From: Planctomycetaceae bacterium
Lineage (GTDB): Bacteria; Planctomycetota; Planctomycetia; Planctomycetales; Planctomycetaceae
Reading direction: 5' to 3'
Assembly: GCA_023258825.1 (NCBI GenBank)
Contig: JALQWE010000119.1
Span: 1-9,040 of the forward strand
Length of the DNA: 9,040 bases
Positions 1-6,242 of this stretch are shown here, piece after piece. How positions within the stretch are numbered: position 1 is the stretch's first letter; every line of letters begins with the position of its first letter. The notes below the pieces were generated by a model, which made no database searches, was not told the origin of the DNA, and saw only the letters and a list, made by a program, of their open reading frames with translations. A program made the translations under genes and the position numbers.

Positions 1-227
<227 letters not shown>

Positions 228-228
<1 letters not shown>

Positions 229-248
229 AAAGGGGTCAGGTCTCTTTT
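228..248. repeat. Imperfect palindrome resembling RAYT/REP-associated repeat
   Basis: The core GGGGTCAGGTCTCTTTT, preceded by a run of A, starts in the last base of the mqnC stop codon. The arms AAAAGGG and CTCTTTT pair with one G-U wobble around a TCAGGT-type loop. From memory, near-identical strings flank REP-associated tyrosine (Y1) transposase genes in planctomycetes and some proteobacteria. No transposase is present here, so this would be a solitary copy. As RNA it could also act as a weak terminator for mqnC, since the distal arm ends in four U. The family assignment is recalled, not searched. Confidence 0.45.
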
Positions 249-265
249 CCGTCCTGAATCGTAGA

Positions 266-276
266 GCGCATTGCGC
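266..276. repeat. Short GC inverted repeat in mqnC-downstream gap
   Basis: GCGCATTGCGC is a GCGC stem with an ATT loop, followed 8 bases later by a T-rich CTTCTTTTT stretch ending at 290. It could help terminate mqnC transcription, but the stem is short and the T run is detached. The rest of the gap 249-395 shows only the promoter candidate listed separately. Confidence 0.2.
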
Positions 277-317
277 GCCAACTTCTTTTTGCGTTCCCCA
301 TTCTGCGGCCTGAAACG

Positions 318-345
318 TTGACCAGAAACATTATTTACCACTAAT
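318..345 (+). promoter_or_regulatory. Candidate sigma-70-type promoter for the 396-3196 gene pair
   Basis: TTGACC (318-323) matches the -35 consensus at five of six bases. ACTAAT (340-345), 16 bases on, matches the -10 at four of six. The 5' leader would be about 45 bases. An alternative -10, GATAAT at 376-381, is closer to consensus but has only a poor -35 (TTCGAA, 353-358) and would leave almost no leader. Sequence match only. Confidence 0.35.
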
Positions 346-395
346 GTCTGCATTCGAACTGTGCAGATTCTGGTTGATAATTACTGGATCACGCC

Positions 396-1289
396 ATGAA
401 AGCATCCGCAGGTGCAGGAAATGAATCGCCGATCCTCAGCGGTCGTTGGATGCTGCATATCCTGGATGTCAGTGTCGCTCCCGAGCAGCCACCTCAGTTG
501 GTGCGACGTGGAATGGATCCCCACGCAGTCAAGCTGGATCTCGCGGAAACATGCCGTAGTTATGCCGAGGCTATCATCCTTGATCTGTTAGTCCGCCGAC
601 TTATCGGACAGAAACAAGCCGATGGTCGGGGGATCATTGCCAAAGTCCGCCAGGCAATGCTGAACGTCCATGATCCCGAGGTGCAAAACTGGAGGATGTT
701 TGAATCACAGCTGAAAAATCGCAGCCAGAATGCAGGGGCTTTTGCCCGAGCTGCTCTGATCGCACTTGAGATGGATGCTCTGGCCAATCTGGTCGAATGG
801 GCCGCTGTGCTCACCGCCTGTGCTCTGAATATCGGTCAGACGAACTACCAGTCCGCGAAGGACCTCAGTCGCCCAAATTTTAAGCCCCAGATGCGTTCCT
901 TCGGAGGGCGTTTGGTTAAATTTGAGCACTGTGTCTACGCGGCGTTTTCTCTGGCATCCCTATGGTCGGAGTTGTCGTCAGACCAGAAATGGTGGAACGG
1001 CAACCACCCCCTCGCGGTAGATGTAGGCAAATGGACCGACGCTCTTAAGGCTTCTGCGTCACAGAGAGATCTGTCCCCACGACATCTCCTCAATCAAATT
1101 GTCAGCAAACGTGCCACAATCCTGCCGCGTGAGGAAATCGAGGAAAAGCTGGCTGCGTTGAACAGAGAAACAGACAAAGTCGACGAGCTCCTTGAGCTCG
1201 ATGCCGCAAGGGTGTCCCGTGAACTCCGGACGATCCTCGAAAATGCCCATGTACTTCCACGCTCCGATCGCACGGGGGAGGAATCCTGA
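396..1289 (+). CDS. Unrecognised helical protein, first gene of a coupled pair
   Basis: I do not recognise this 297-residue protein. It has no signal peptide and no clear membrane segment. Predicted helices are spread through residues 45-145, with long amphipathic stretches such as AFARAALIALEMDALANLVE at about 115-134. Tryptophans cluster at W190 and W199-W200, and a charged, coiled-coil-like helix runs from about 245 to 285. Only three cysteines are present, not in a metal-binding pattern. The ATG at 396 has a weak GGA eight bases upstream; no better in-frame start is near. The TGA overlaps the ATG of the next gene by one base, so the two are probably co-translated and may act together. In planctomycetes such TGATG pairs are often an ECF sigma factor plus its membrane partner, but I see no sigma region 2 or 4 here. 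Its composition looks a little less GC-biased than its neighbours, judged by eye. Coding status is supported by length and by the tight overlap. Confidence 0.7.
   Translation: MKASAGAGNESPILSGRWMLHILDVSVAPEQPPQLVRRGMDPHAVKLDLAETCRSYAEAIILDLLVRRLIGQKQADGRGIIAKVRQAMLNVHDPEVQNWRMFESQLKNRSQNAGAFARAALIALEMDALANLVEWAAVLTACALNIGQTNYQSAKDLSRPNFKPQMRSFGGRLVKFEHCVYAAFSLASLWSELSSDQKWWNGNHPLAVDVGKWTDALKASASQRDLSPRHLLNQIVSKRATILPREEIEEKLAALNRETDKVDELLELDAARVSRELRTILENAHVLPRSDRTGEES
1274..1282 (+). promoter_or_regulatory. Strong Shine-Dalgarno site inside the end of the upstream gene
   Basis: GGGGGAGGA ends six bases before the ATG at 1289. It lies wholly within the coding end of the preceding gene. With the TGATG overlap it fixes the downstream start and suggests translational coupling. 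Confidence 0.75.
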
Positions 1290-3196
1290 TGTCCACGAAC
1301 GAACCCACAATTCTGGATGTCCTCTTCTGCGTGGATGGACTCGCATCCCACGCCGAAACGCAGGCACTGAGTGACTACCTGGCGGCCAGTCCGGACCAGG
1401 CCGCCTACTTCGAAGACATCCTTGGCTACCCCGTCACAGAAGTCCTCGAAGCCCGACTGCGCCAACACAGCAGCACTCAGCCCCCGGATCAAAATCTCTC
1501 AGCACCGGAGATACTCAACACGCCTCAATCACCGCGAGGCAGCATCGGAATTCCACCACGCCTGAAGTCACTCAAAAGTCCGCTCGCAGGCGTCGCCGCA
1601 GTCGTGCTTTTCGTTCTTGTCACGCTTCCCTTCCTGCTGCCTCGCCCCGTTCAAGCCGCTCAGGACGTCATTCAACTTGCCCGCACCCTGATCAACACCA
1701 CGCTGGTGTCAGCTGATTCCAGAGAAGCTGGTGTTGCCGAAGCCGTGCGTCTGATTGAACAGCTGCGAGCACTTCCCCGACAGTCCGGCACAGTGGAGTG
1801 CGATCGACAACTGGCCACCTCCGCTCTGCTCAGACTGCTGGCGCTGCAGGAAGCCGAGGGACGCAATCCCGCGACGATACACACCTCCGCAACCACCGAC
1901 ACACTGCTCAAGCTGGCCAGCGAAGCAGTCACCACCGGTCTCGCCGTGCCCGAACATCCGGAACGGCACTGGCAGAAGGAAGACGAACTTCAATGTGCTC
2001 TGCATGTCCGAGCCACACTCGCTCTGGAAGCCGCGTTCACCGTCGAGCTGAACAGTGCACAACCGTTCTATCTCCGCTGCGTCGATGACACCACGGAAGC
2101 GATCGCTCGGCTGACACCGTTGCTGCGGGATGCGAAAGTTCCGGAGGAATTTGCGGCGCGCTGGCGGCTGCTGCACCAGGATTCTCTGTTGCTCCTTGCA
2201 CGGGCACTGAATAAGGGTGATTTTCGCGAAGAAGCGGAACGCCTGACGCGTATCGAAACAACTCTGCCTGAACTCATTTCACAGTCCGAGTCGAACGCTG
2301 CGATCAAACAGTCGCTGGATCAGCAACCCCTTTCCTTTCGCGCAGCCACAAAGGCGTCCGGCATTTCACTCGCACTGCTGCAGCACGTGATTGAAGACAA
2401 AAGCGTGGATCCCCGGGCAATCGTGATTCGTGCGACCGCCTTCAATTCCATCGGTCTGGTGCAGAAACGAGCGTCCTCGGCCGAGGCCCTGCAACAGTCA
2501 CTACAGACTCTGACCACAGGAATCTCTTTGCTGGAATCCCTGCGCACTGCTCAACCGGGAACCGGGCTCCGCAAACAGGTCCTGAGCAGTGGAGTTGAAC
2601 AGTCGCCTCTGCTGATCCTTGGCAAACTCTGCGGAAACGCCGCAGACTCTCAACAGGTCGTCAACGGCTTTGCAGATCAGGTGCGTTACGGTCGCATGGC
2701 CGAAGCCGCACTCTCAGAAGCCCTGCATTTCAATCGCGACGACGAAATCATTAAGGCCCTGGGCTGGATCCAGTCACGTCTGCTGATCGCTCTCTGGCGA
2801 ATGAATCTGCGGACCCCAAACCCGGAAACGCTGGTACGCATTCACGCCACAGCGCACAGTCTGCGACTGTTTTCCAATGAGTTTACGGACTTTGACGGAG
2901 TCCCGGTCAATAAATCAGAACAATTTCTCTGCCGCGCCATCGCAGCGGATGTCTTCAGTGACATACCGTTGTCACAGTCCGCGAGGGAGGCCGCATTACA
3001 GCAGTTTTCAAAGGACCTTGCGGAAATTACCGAAGCGGCCGTCCGGGATCCGGAACACTCACTGCGCAGCCTCGAATTTTTCTGTGGGCTGCTGCGTGAT
3101 GCCCTGCAACTTTCGGCGTGGCAGGGCCCCGAAAACGCAGCTCTGCTGCAGCAACTGCAACAGGCAGAGCAGACAGCGGCAGATGCGAAAAAATAG
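1289..3196 (+). CDS. Single-pass membrane protein with anti-sigma-like N-terminus and helical repeat-like C-terminus
   Basis: The protein has 635 residues. Residues 8-45 (ILDVLFCVDGLASHAETQAL onward to AAYFEDIL) have the layout of the cytoplasmic helical segment found in planctomycete anti-sigma and FecR-like proteins: a short helix, a 'DG' turn, then a helix ending in an 'AASPD' turn. The zinc-binding HxxxCxxC of classical ZAS anti-sigma factors is absent; only one cysteine is there. A low-complexity linker (about 60-95) leads to one membrane segment at about 98-117 (SPLAGVAAVVLFVLVTLPFL), followed by PRPVQAA. With K/R before the helix, about 515 residues should be outside the cytoplasm. That part is almost entirely helical, Leu/Ala-rich and TPR- or HEAT-like, but I cannot define repeat units. 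It starts at a strong ribosome site and overlaps the preceding gene by one base. A role in signalling or protein-protein contact across the membrane is inference; no sigma factor is adjacent. Confidence 0.7.
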   Translation: MSTNEPTILDVLFCVDGLASHAETQALSDYLAASPDQAAYFEDILGYPVTEVLEARLRQHSSTQPPDQNLSAPEILNTPQSPRGSIGIPPRLKSLKSPLAGVAAVVLFVLVTLPFLLPRPVQAAQDVIQLARTLINTTLVSADSREAGVAEAVRLIEQLRALPRQSGTVECDRQLATSALLRLLALQEAEGRNPATIHTSATTDTLLKLASEAVTTGLAVPEHPERHWQKEDELQCALHVRATLALEAAFTVELNSAQPFYLRCVDDTTEAIARLTPLLRDAKVPEEFAARWRLLHQDSLLLLARALNKGDFREEAERLTRIETTLPELISQSESNAAIKQSLDQQPLSFRAATKASGISLALLQHVIEDKSVDPRAIVIRATAFNSIGLVQKRASSAEALQQSLQTLTTGISLLESLRTAQPGTGLRKQVLSSGVEQSPLLILGKLCGNAADSQQVVNGFADQVRYGRMAEAALSEALHFNRDDEIIKALGWIQSRLLIALWRMNLRTPNPETLVRIHATAHSLRLFSNEFTDFDGVPVNKSEQFLCRAIAADVFSDIPLSQSAREAALQQFSKDLAEITEAAVRDPEHSLRSLEFFCGLLRDALQLSAWQGPENAALLQQLQQAEQTAADAKK

Positions 3197-3376
3197 CAAA
3201 TCACCCAGCGGCGGCCACCGCATGCAGGATGGCCTTCAAGTCCGCCCGGGAACGCATCAGAACCTGAAGGAGCGAAGCCCGCTGAGCTGCATCAACGCGC
3301 CATCACCGGAGCGACAGCAGTTCAGCAGGATCGATCGCTTTCCACGTCTGGACAGGAGTGTCCCTGAATGAGTCGC
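3197..3376. other. Gene-free stretch between convergent genes
   Basis: This 180-base stretch separates the plus-strand membrane protein from the minus-strand NIPSNAP gene. It contains a hairpin GGACA-GGAG-TGTCC at 3350-3363, just beyond the minus-strand stop, and inverted arms CCTTCA (3233-3238) and TGAAGG (3265-3270). Neither is followed by a T run on either strand, so I do not call an intrinsic terminator. A possible gene remnant on the minus strand is listed separately. Confidence 0.5.
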
Positions 3377-3380
3377 TCAG
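3201..3380 (-). pseudogene. Possible remnant reading frame with one in-frame TGA
   Basis: Read on the minus strand, this frame gives SLSDSFRDT, then PVQTWKAIDPAELLSLR, a TGA at 3305-3303, then WRVDAAQRASLLQVLM and RSRADLKAILHAVAAAG, ending in TGA at 3203-3201. The amphipathic, alanine/leucine-rich wording looks like real helical protein and nothing else codes here. There is no good start codon and no recognised family, and 60 residues can look protein-like by chance in GC-rich DNA. It could be the decayed end of a gene or a coincidence. Confidence 0.2.
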
Positions 3381-3814
3381 TGACCCGGGGAGTAGTCGGT
3401 CAGGTTCATGTAGACTGATTCCACCTTGTCAACCAGCTTGCCGTTACGCTGAGTTTCCTCGGCGACTTTCTGCCATTCCGGATCGCTGCGGAACGCGGCC
3501 CACGAAGCGTCGGCGGCAGCCTTGTCCTTATGAGCAATCACGTAGATCAGAGTGTTCGGTTTGTCGACGGGGGTCCAGTACATGATGTTCTGCATGCCGT
3601 GCTTTTCGAACAGCTTCATCGTGTGATTCCGGAACCGGGCATTGAGCTCGTCCAGTTTGCCTTCCGGCGTGTAATACGTGCGCAGTTCGTACAGCATAGT
3701 CTTGCCCTTCGTTGATTCCTGTGCGGCCGAGGCAGCGTGGAACAGAGGGAACTGCAGGACCGCGACGGCAGCCAACAGTCCACCAGCGACCCCCAACCAG
3801 AAATTCCTGTTCAT
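3377..3814 (-). CDS. Secreted NIPSNAP-family protein
   Basis: From ATG at 3814-3812 the protein has 145 residues. A signal peptide is clear: MNRNFWLG, hydrophobic VAGGLLAAVAVLQFPLF, then HAASA, with cleavage likely near AASA/AQ. The mature part is a single ferredoxin-like NIPSNAP domain (dimeric alpha/beta barrel). Its motifs in order are MLYELRTYYTPEGKLDELNARF, given here as MLYELRTYYTPEGK and LDELNARF, then HTMKLFEKHGM, YWTPVDKPNTLIYVIAHKD, and WAAFRSDPEWQKV. These match the family pattern of an opening ELRTY strand, a central helix and a closing 'F..DPEW' helix. The biochemical function of such exported NIPSNAP proteins is not established. The frame stays open 15 codons further upstream, but AGGAGA at 3829-3824, nine bases before this ATG, and the signal peptide favour the shorter form. 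It is separated from folC by 154 bases and probably has its own promoter. Confidence 0.85.
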   Translation of the reverse strand: MNRNFWLGVAGGLLAAVAVLQFPLFHAASAAQESTKGKTMLYELRTYYTPEGKLDELNARFRNHTMKLFEKHGMQNIMYWTPVDKPNTLIYVIAHKDKAAADASWAAFRSDPEWQKVAEETQRNGKLVDKVESVYMNLTDYSPGH

Positions 3815-3823
3815 AACACCCGA

Positions 3824-3829
3824 TCTCCT
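3824..3829 (-). promoter_or_regulatory. Shine-Dalgarno site fixing the NIPSNAP start
   Basis: AGGAGA on the minus strand lies nine bases upstream of the ATG at 3814. It falls inside the longer reading frame, which argues that the upstream in-frame ATG at 3859 is not used. Confidence 0.7.
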
Positions 3830-3865
3830 GTGTCGTCTGAAGATATGCGATGAAACCACCGCGGC

Positions 3866-3893
3866 ATGCTAACAGGTTCCCCGGGATTGTCAC
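3866..3893 (-). promoter_or_regulatory. Candidate promoter for the NIPSNAP gene
   Basis: On the minus strand GTGACA (3893-3888, five of six to the -35 consensus) is followed after 16 bases by TAGCAT (3871-3866, four of six to the -10). It lies about 50 bases upstream of the chosen ATG, in the gap after the folC stop. GGAACC within the spacer also resembles an ECF-type -35. Sequence match only. Confidence 0.35.
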
Positions 3894-3968
3894 CGTACAT
3901 CCGTTCCGCACGATCCGCTTCGCCATCGCACAACACGGTGCCGGGTTGCCACTGGTCAGCAGCAATGT

Positions 3969-5372
3969 TCAGCTGGACCTGGACTGCTGCATCAGCAGTG
4001 TACGGGCCTCTGCGGCAAGGAAGATAGAACCGGTAATCACGACCACGCCCTCGGATCCCGCCAGCGACCGAGCGAGCTCAATTGCCGGCCCCGGGCCATC
4101 AGCGCTGTGCAGAAAGTCAGCGTTTGAGCCGTTGTCGGGACGCAGCTGCGTCGCAAGGCTGGTCAGCTGATCCACGGGCACACTGCGAGGATTGCTGAGA
4201 AACCGCGTGAGCACCACGGCATCGAAGTGCGGCAGAATCAGCCTCAGCATACTGACGGCATCCTTGTCGCTGGAAACAGCAAAGACGAGAACTCGGCGAC
4301 GATTCTTCCACTCCGAATCCTTCAGCACCTGTGCCACCGCACGCATGGAATCCGGATTGTGTGCTGCATCCAGAACAAGCGTGGGATGCCCCTCCAGCAC
4401 CTCGAATCGCAACGGCCACTGTGTCGCCCCGATTCCCTGGATCAGACTGTCCTGAGTAATTCGGGACCAGCCGGACTGCTGCAGTAATTCACAGGCCATC
4501 GCCGCCAGACTGGCATTGTGTGCCTGGTGCCTGCCCAGCAGCGGAACAGACACGCGATCCAGCGTTTGAGTGGGCGTGATGATCTGCACATCCTGAGTCC
4601 TGCGTCGAGCGGTCTGAGCTGCCGTCGGAGTTTCATCAACCCAGGCAAAATCGCGACCACACACATAGCGACGACAGCCTCGCCGTTCGGCAGTGGTCCG
4701 AACCTCAGCATCCGCTTCACCAGGGAGCTGCCCCTGCACCACAGGGACACCAGCTTTAATGATGCCGGCTTTCTCGGCAGCGATTTTTTCGAGTGTATCG
4801 CCGAGAATATGTGTATGGTCGAGCCCGATGCTGGTGATCACCGTGACCAGCGGTCGGCAGACATTGGTACAATCCAGCCGCCCACCGAGGCCCGTTTCCA
4901 GCACGGCAATTTCGACCTGCTCCTCTGCAAACAGCATCCACGCCATCAGCGTGGTCACCTCGAAGAAGGTCGGAATGCGATCATCCTCCTCGGCATCTGC
5001 CGATCGCAGCACGTCGCGCAATCGTGACACCAGGTCAGCGATGCGTTCCGGGGCCGGAATGTTGCCGTTGACCCGCATGCGTTCTTCAAACTGTTCGATA
5101 TGCGGTGACGTGAACAGCCCCGTACGAATTCCGGCATGCCGCAGGACGGAATCAATCATCGCCGCGGTCGATCCCTTGCCCTTGGTGCCTGCGATGTGCA
5201 CGGCCGGAATCTTCAGATGCGGCGAACCAATCCGATGCAGCAACCGCTCGATACGTTCCAGACGGAACGGATTATGACCGATCGGCCGGGTTCGTTCGTA
5301 ATCGATTCTGTCATACAGCCAGCTCAACGCCGCTCTGTATGCCTCCGATTGTACCGGGCCTGCAGTGTTCAT
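3969..5372 (-). CDS. folC: Folylpolyglutamate synthase / dihydrofolate synthase FolC
   Basis: This 467-residue Mur-ligase-family enzyme adds glutamate to folates using ATP, and in many bacteria also makes dihydrofolate from dihydropteroate; it is cytoplasmic. Seen in order (residues from the chosen start): the P-loop AGTKGKGST (61-69), the folate-loop block FTSPHIEQFEERMRVNG (87-103), FFEVTTLMAW (136-145), LETGLGGRLDCTN (158-170), SIGLDHTHILGDTLEKIA (181-198), AEKAGI with the lysine at about 201 that is carbamylated in the family, LLGRHQAHN (278-286), and the C-terminal-domain signature LDAAHNP (334-340). Length fits the family (about 420-470). The frame is open a further 114 codons upstream, but that stretch lacks family sequence, and AGGA seven bases before ATG 5372 supports this start. 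Whether it has both activities cannot be read from the sequence. No other folate gene is nearby. Confidence 0.93.
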   Translation of the reverse strand: MNTAGPVQSEAYRAALSWLYDRIDYERTRPIGHNPFRLERIERLLHRIGSPHLKIPAVHIAGTKGKGSTAAMIDSVLRHAGIRTGLFTSPHIEQFEERMRVNGNIPAPERIADLVSRLRDVLRSADAEEDDRIPTFFEVTTLMAWMLFAEEQVEIAVLETGLGGRLDCTNVCRPLVTVITSIGLDHTHILGDTLEKIAAEKAGIIKAGVPVVQGQLPGEADAEVRTTAERRGCRRYVCGRDFAWVDETPTAAQTARRRTQDVQIITPTQTLDRVSVPLLGRHQAHNASLAAMACELLQQSGWSRITQDSLIQGIGATQWPLRFEVLEGHPTLVLDAAHNPDSMRAVAQVLKDSEWKNRRRVLVFAVSSDKDAVSMLRLILPHFDAVVLTRFLSNPRSVPVDQLTSLATQLRPDNGSNADFLHSADGPGPAIELARSLAGSEGVVVITGSIFLAAEARTLLMQQSRSS

Positions 5373-5379
5373 CAGCACG

Positions 5380-5383
5380 TCCT
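5380..5383 (-). promoter_or_regulatory. Shine-Dalgarno site fixing the folC start
   Basis: AGGA on the minus strand is seven bases upstream of the ATG at 5372. The family homology begins soon after this ATG (SEAYRAALSWLYDRIDYERT), as expected of FolC N-termini. Confidence 0.65.
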
Positions 5384-5595
5384 GAACCAACCGAATCCCT
5401 CGGTCATCCCAATTGAAACTGAGTGAAGTCTGAGTGTTTCTGCGGAATCGGATCGACGGCCGCGTGGCCATCATTTCAGATTTCCAGTGCAGAGTGTAAC
5501 GAACGATACCGGGATGCGGCAGTGCGGATCTGTTCACCAAACGCGGCCACATTTTTCGCGGAAATACGGACACGTATGTCGTAAACTGGCGCGAA

Positions 5596-5621
5596 GGAAC
5601 AGAGGTTCCAGGCGGTGGAAC
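5596..5621. repeat. Overlapping, mutually exclusive hairpins
   Basis: GGAAC (5596-5600) can pair with GTTCC (5605-5609) around an AGAG loop. The same GTTCC can instead pair with a second GGAAC (5617-5621). The arms are only five bases each, so function is uncertain. Confidence 0.25.
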
Positions 5622-5713
5622 ACGAGCCTGAAGGCCAAACCCAGACGGCAACGCCGCGGTGTCGGCCGACTGGAGCACTCGACGCATATCTCGACTGCGA
5701 ATCATGCGAATCA

Positions 5714-5747
5714 CCCGTGAAAACCCGCAGAAAACTCGTTTTCAGGG
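5714..5747. repeat. Long-stem inverted repeat in the folC-thiC gap
   Basis: CCC-(G)-TGAAAAC (5714-5724) pairs with GTTTTCA-GGG (5738-5747) to give ten base pairs with one bulged G and a 13-base loop. A nested alternative, GAAAAC-TC-GTTTTC, uses the same right arm. There is no T run on either side, so it is not a standard terminator. It could be an operator or an mRNA structure for either divergent gene. Confidence 0.35.
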
Positions 5748-5870
5748 CTTTGAGGACAAAAAATGATTCATCCAGATGAGCTCGGAATTCCTGAGAATCC
5801 GTTTCCTGTCAGCTGGAATTGGCTTGCAGAGCGTCCCCGGTCCTGATGACTGCCATGGGCTTCAATAGTC

Positions 5871-6218
5871 GAGGCCTGCGAGCTGCAGGATGCGGCATTC
5901 CGGCCTCTGTGAGACGACGCCTGCTTCTCTGCACTGGGAACGGTTCACCGTAGAAGCGGGGGAATCGGGAAAGCCTGCGACGCGTGGGGGAAGATCCCGG
6001 CCATTTCGCTGAGACACAGGACTGACACAGTACAATTCCGGCATACGATGGGATAGAATCCGGGAATAGTCTGCGTCGGTACTCCCAAAGCCAGACAACC
6101 AGACGTTTTCCAGCGTGTTACCACAGTCAGTCGGCCAACGAAAAAGGACGCGGGATCGCAGTCATTCGCCGGGCGTCGAACATTTCGACTTGCCTGCAAC
6201 GCGGCCCGGTTCTTTTTT
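5871..6218 (+). ncRNA. Putative structured thiC leader (attenuator), class not identified
   Basis: About 350 bases before thiC show dense complementary arms on the transcribed strand. GAGGCC (5871-5876) pairs with GGCCTC (5902-5907), enclosing TGC-GAGCT-GCA and a GGATG/CATTCC hairpin. GCTTCT (5923-5928) pairs with AGAAGC (5952-5957), enclosing ACGGT/ACCGT. CGGGA (5966-5970) pairs with TCCCG (5995-5999). GACTGAC (6020-6026) pairs with GTCAGTC (6126-6132), enclosing AGTAC/GTACT (6029-6033 with 6079-6083) and ATTCCGG/CC-G-GGAAT (6035-6041 with 6060-6067). The series ends in an intrinsic terminator just before thiC. CCCGGC at 5996-6001 is complementary to GCCGGG at 6168-6173 and could act as an anti-terminator arm. 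This layout suggests a leader that controls thiC by premature termination. The ligand or trigger is unknown, and the conserved TPP-riboswitch core is not found. An independent small RNA ending at the same terminator is an alternative. Pairings were found by eye, without energies. Confidence 0.4.
6168..6218 (+). terminator. Intrinsic terminator immediately upstream of thiC
   Basis: CCGGGC (6169-6174) pairs with GCCCGG (6204-6209), with a G-U extension at 6168/6210. Inside it GTCGAA (6175-6180) pairs perfectly with TTCGAC (6184-6189) around a CAT loop. TTCTTTTTT follows directly at 6210-6218. The thiC ATG is 24 bases further on, with the ribosome site in between. Its position in front of a gene with no other gene upstream on this strand points to attenuation of thiC rather than the end of an upstream gene. 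Confidence 0.65.
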
Positions 6219-6231
6219 CCACATGCATACC

Positions 6232-6236
6232 AGGGA
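6232..6236 (+). promoter_or_regulatory. thiC ribosome binding site
   Basis: AGGGA lies six bases upstream of the ATG at 6243 and supports this start over the in-frame ATG 54 codons later. Confidence 0.65.
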
Positions 6237-6242
6237 TTTTCC

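Larger units (their letters stand above)
5373..5870. other. folC upstream region, left half of the folC-thiC divergent gap
   Basis: I find no gene here. The minus-strand frame continuous with folC up to 5714 and a short plus-strand frame at 5487-5720 read as unconserved, Arg/Pro/Ser-rich sequence. Inverted repeats are present at 5596-5621 and 5714-5747 (listed separately). I see no convincing sigma-70 promoter for folC or thiC; the promoters must lie somewhere in this gap because the two genes diverge. Confidence 0.5.

Noticed and set aside
396..1289. ECF sigma factor
   Set aside because: The gene position suggests it, but no region 2 (DAEDLVQ-type) or region 4 helix-turn-helix wording is visible.
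1094..1492. Minus-strand frames across the 396/1289 gene junction
   Set aside because: The strong ribosome site and one-base overlap show the plus-strand pair is the real coding arrangement; the antisense products are Ser/Arg-rich and unconvincing.
5930..5980. Cobalamin riboswitch, suggested by GGGAACGGTTCACCG
   Set aside because: The spacing is wrong and the B12 box (GCCACTG) and the CCCCGC..CTGTGA blocks are absent on both strands.
6001..6055. Standard TPP riboswitch (THI box) before thiC
   Set aside because: CTGAGA is present, but the ACCC and GAACCTGATC blocks are missing and the next similar string is only four bases away. The P4-type arms do not pair. Kept only as a possible degenerate element.
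6140..6218. 3' end of tmRNA or RNase P RNA, suggested by GTCGAA..TTCGAC and GGGC/GCCC arms before a T run
   Set aside because: No tag-peptide reading frame, no GAGGAAAGTC-type core and no matching 5' end are found.
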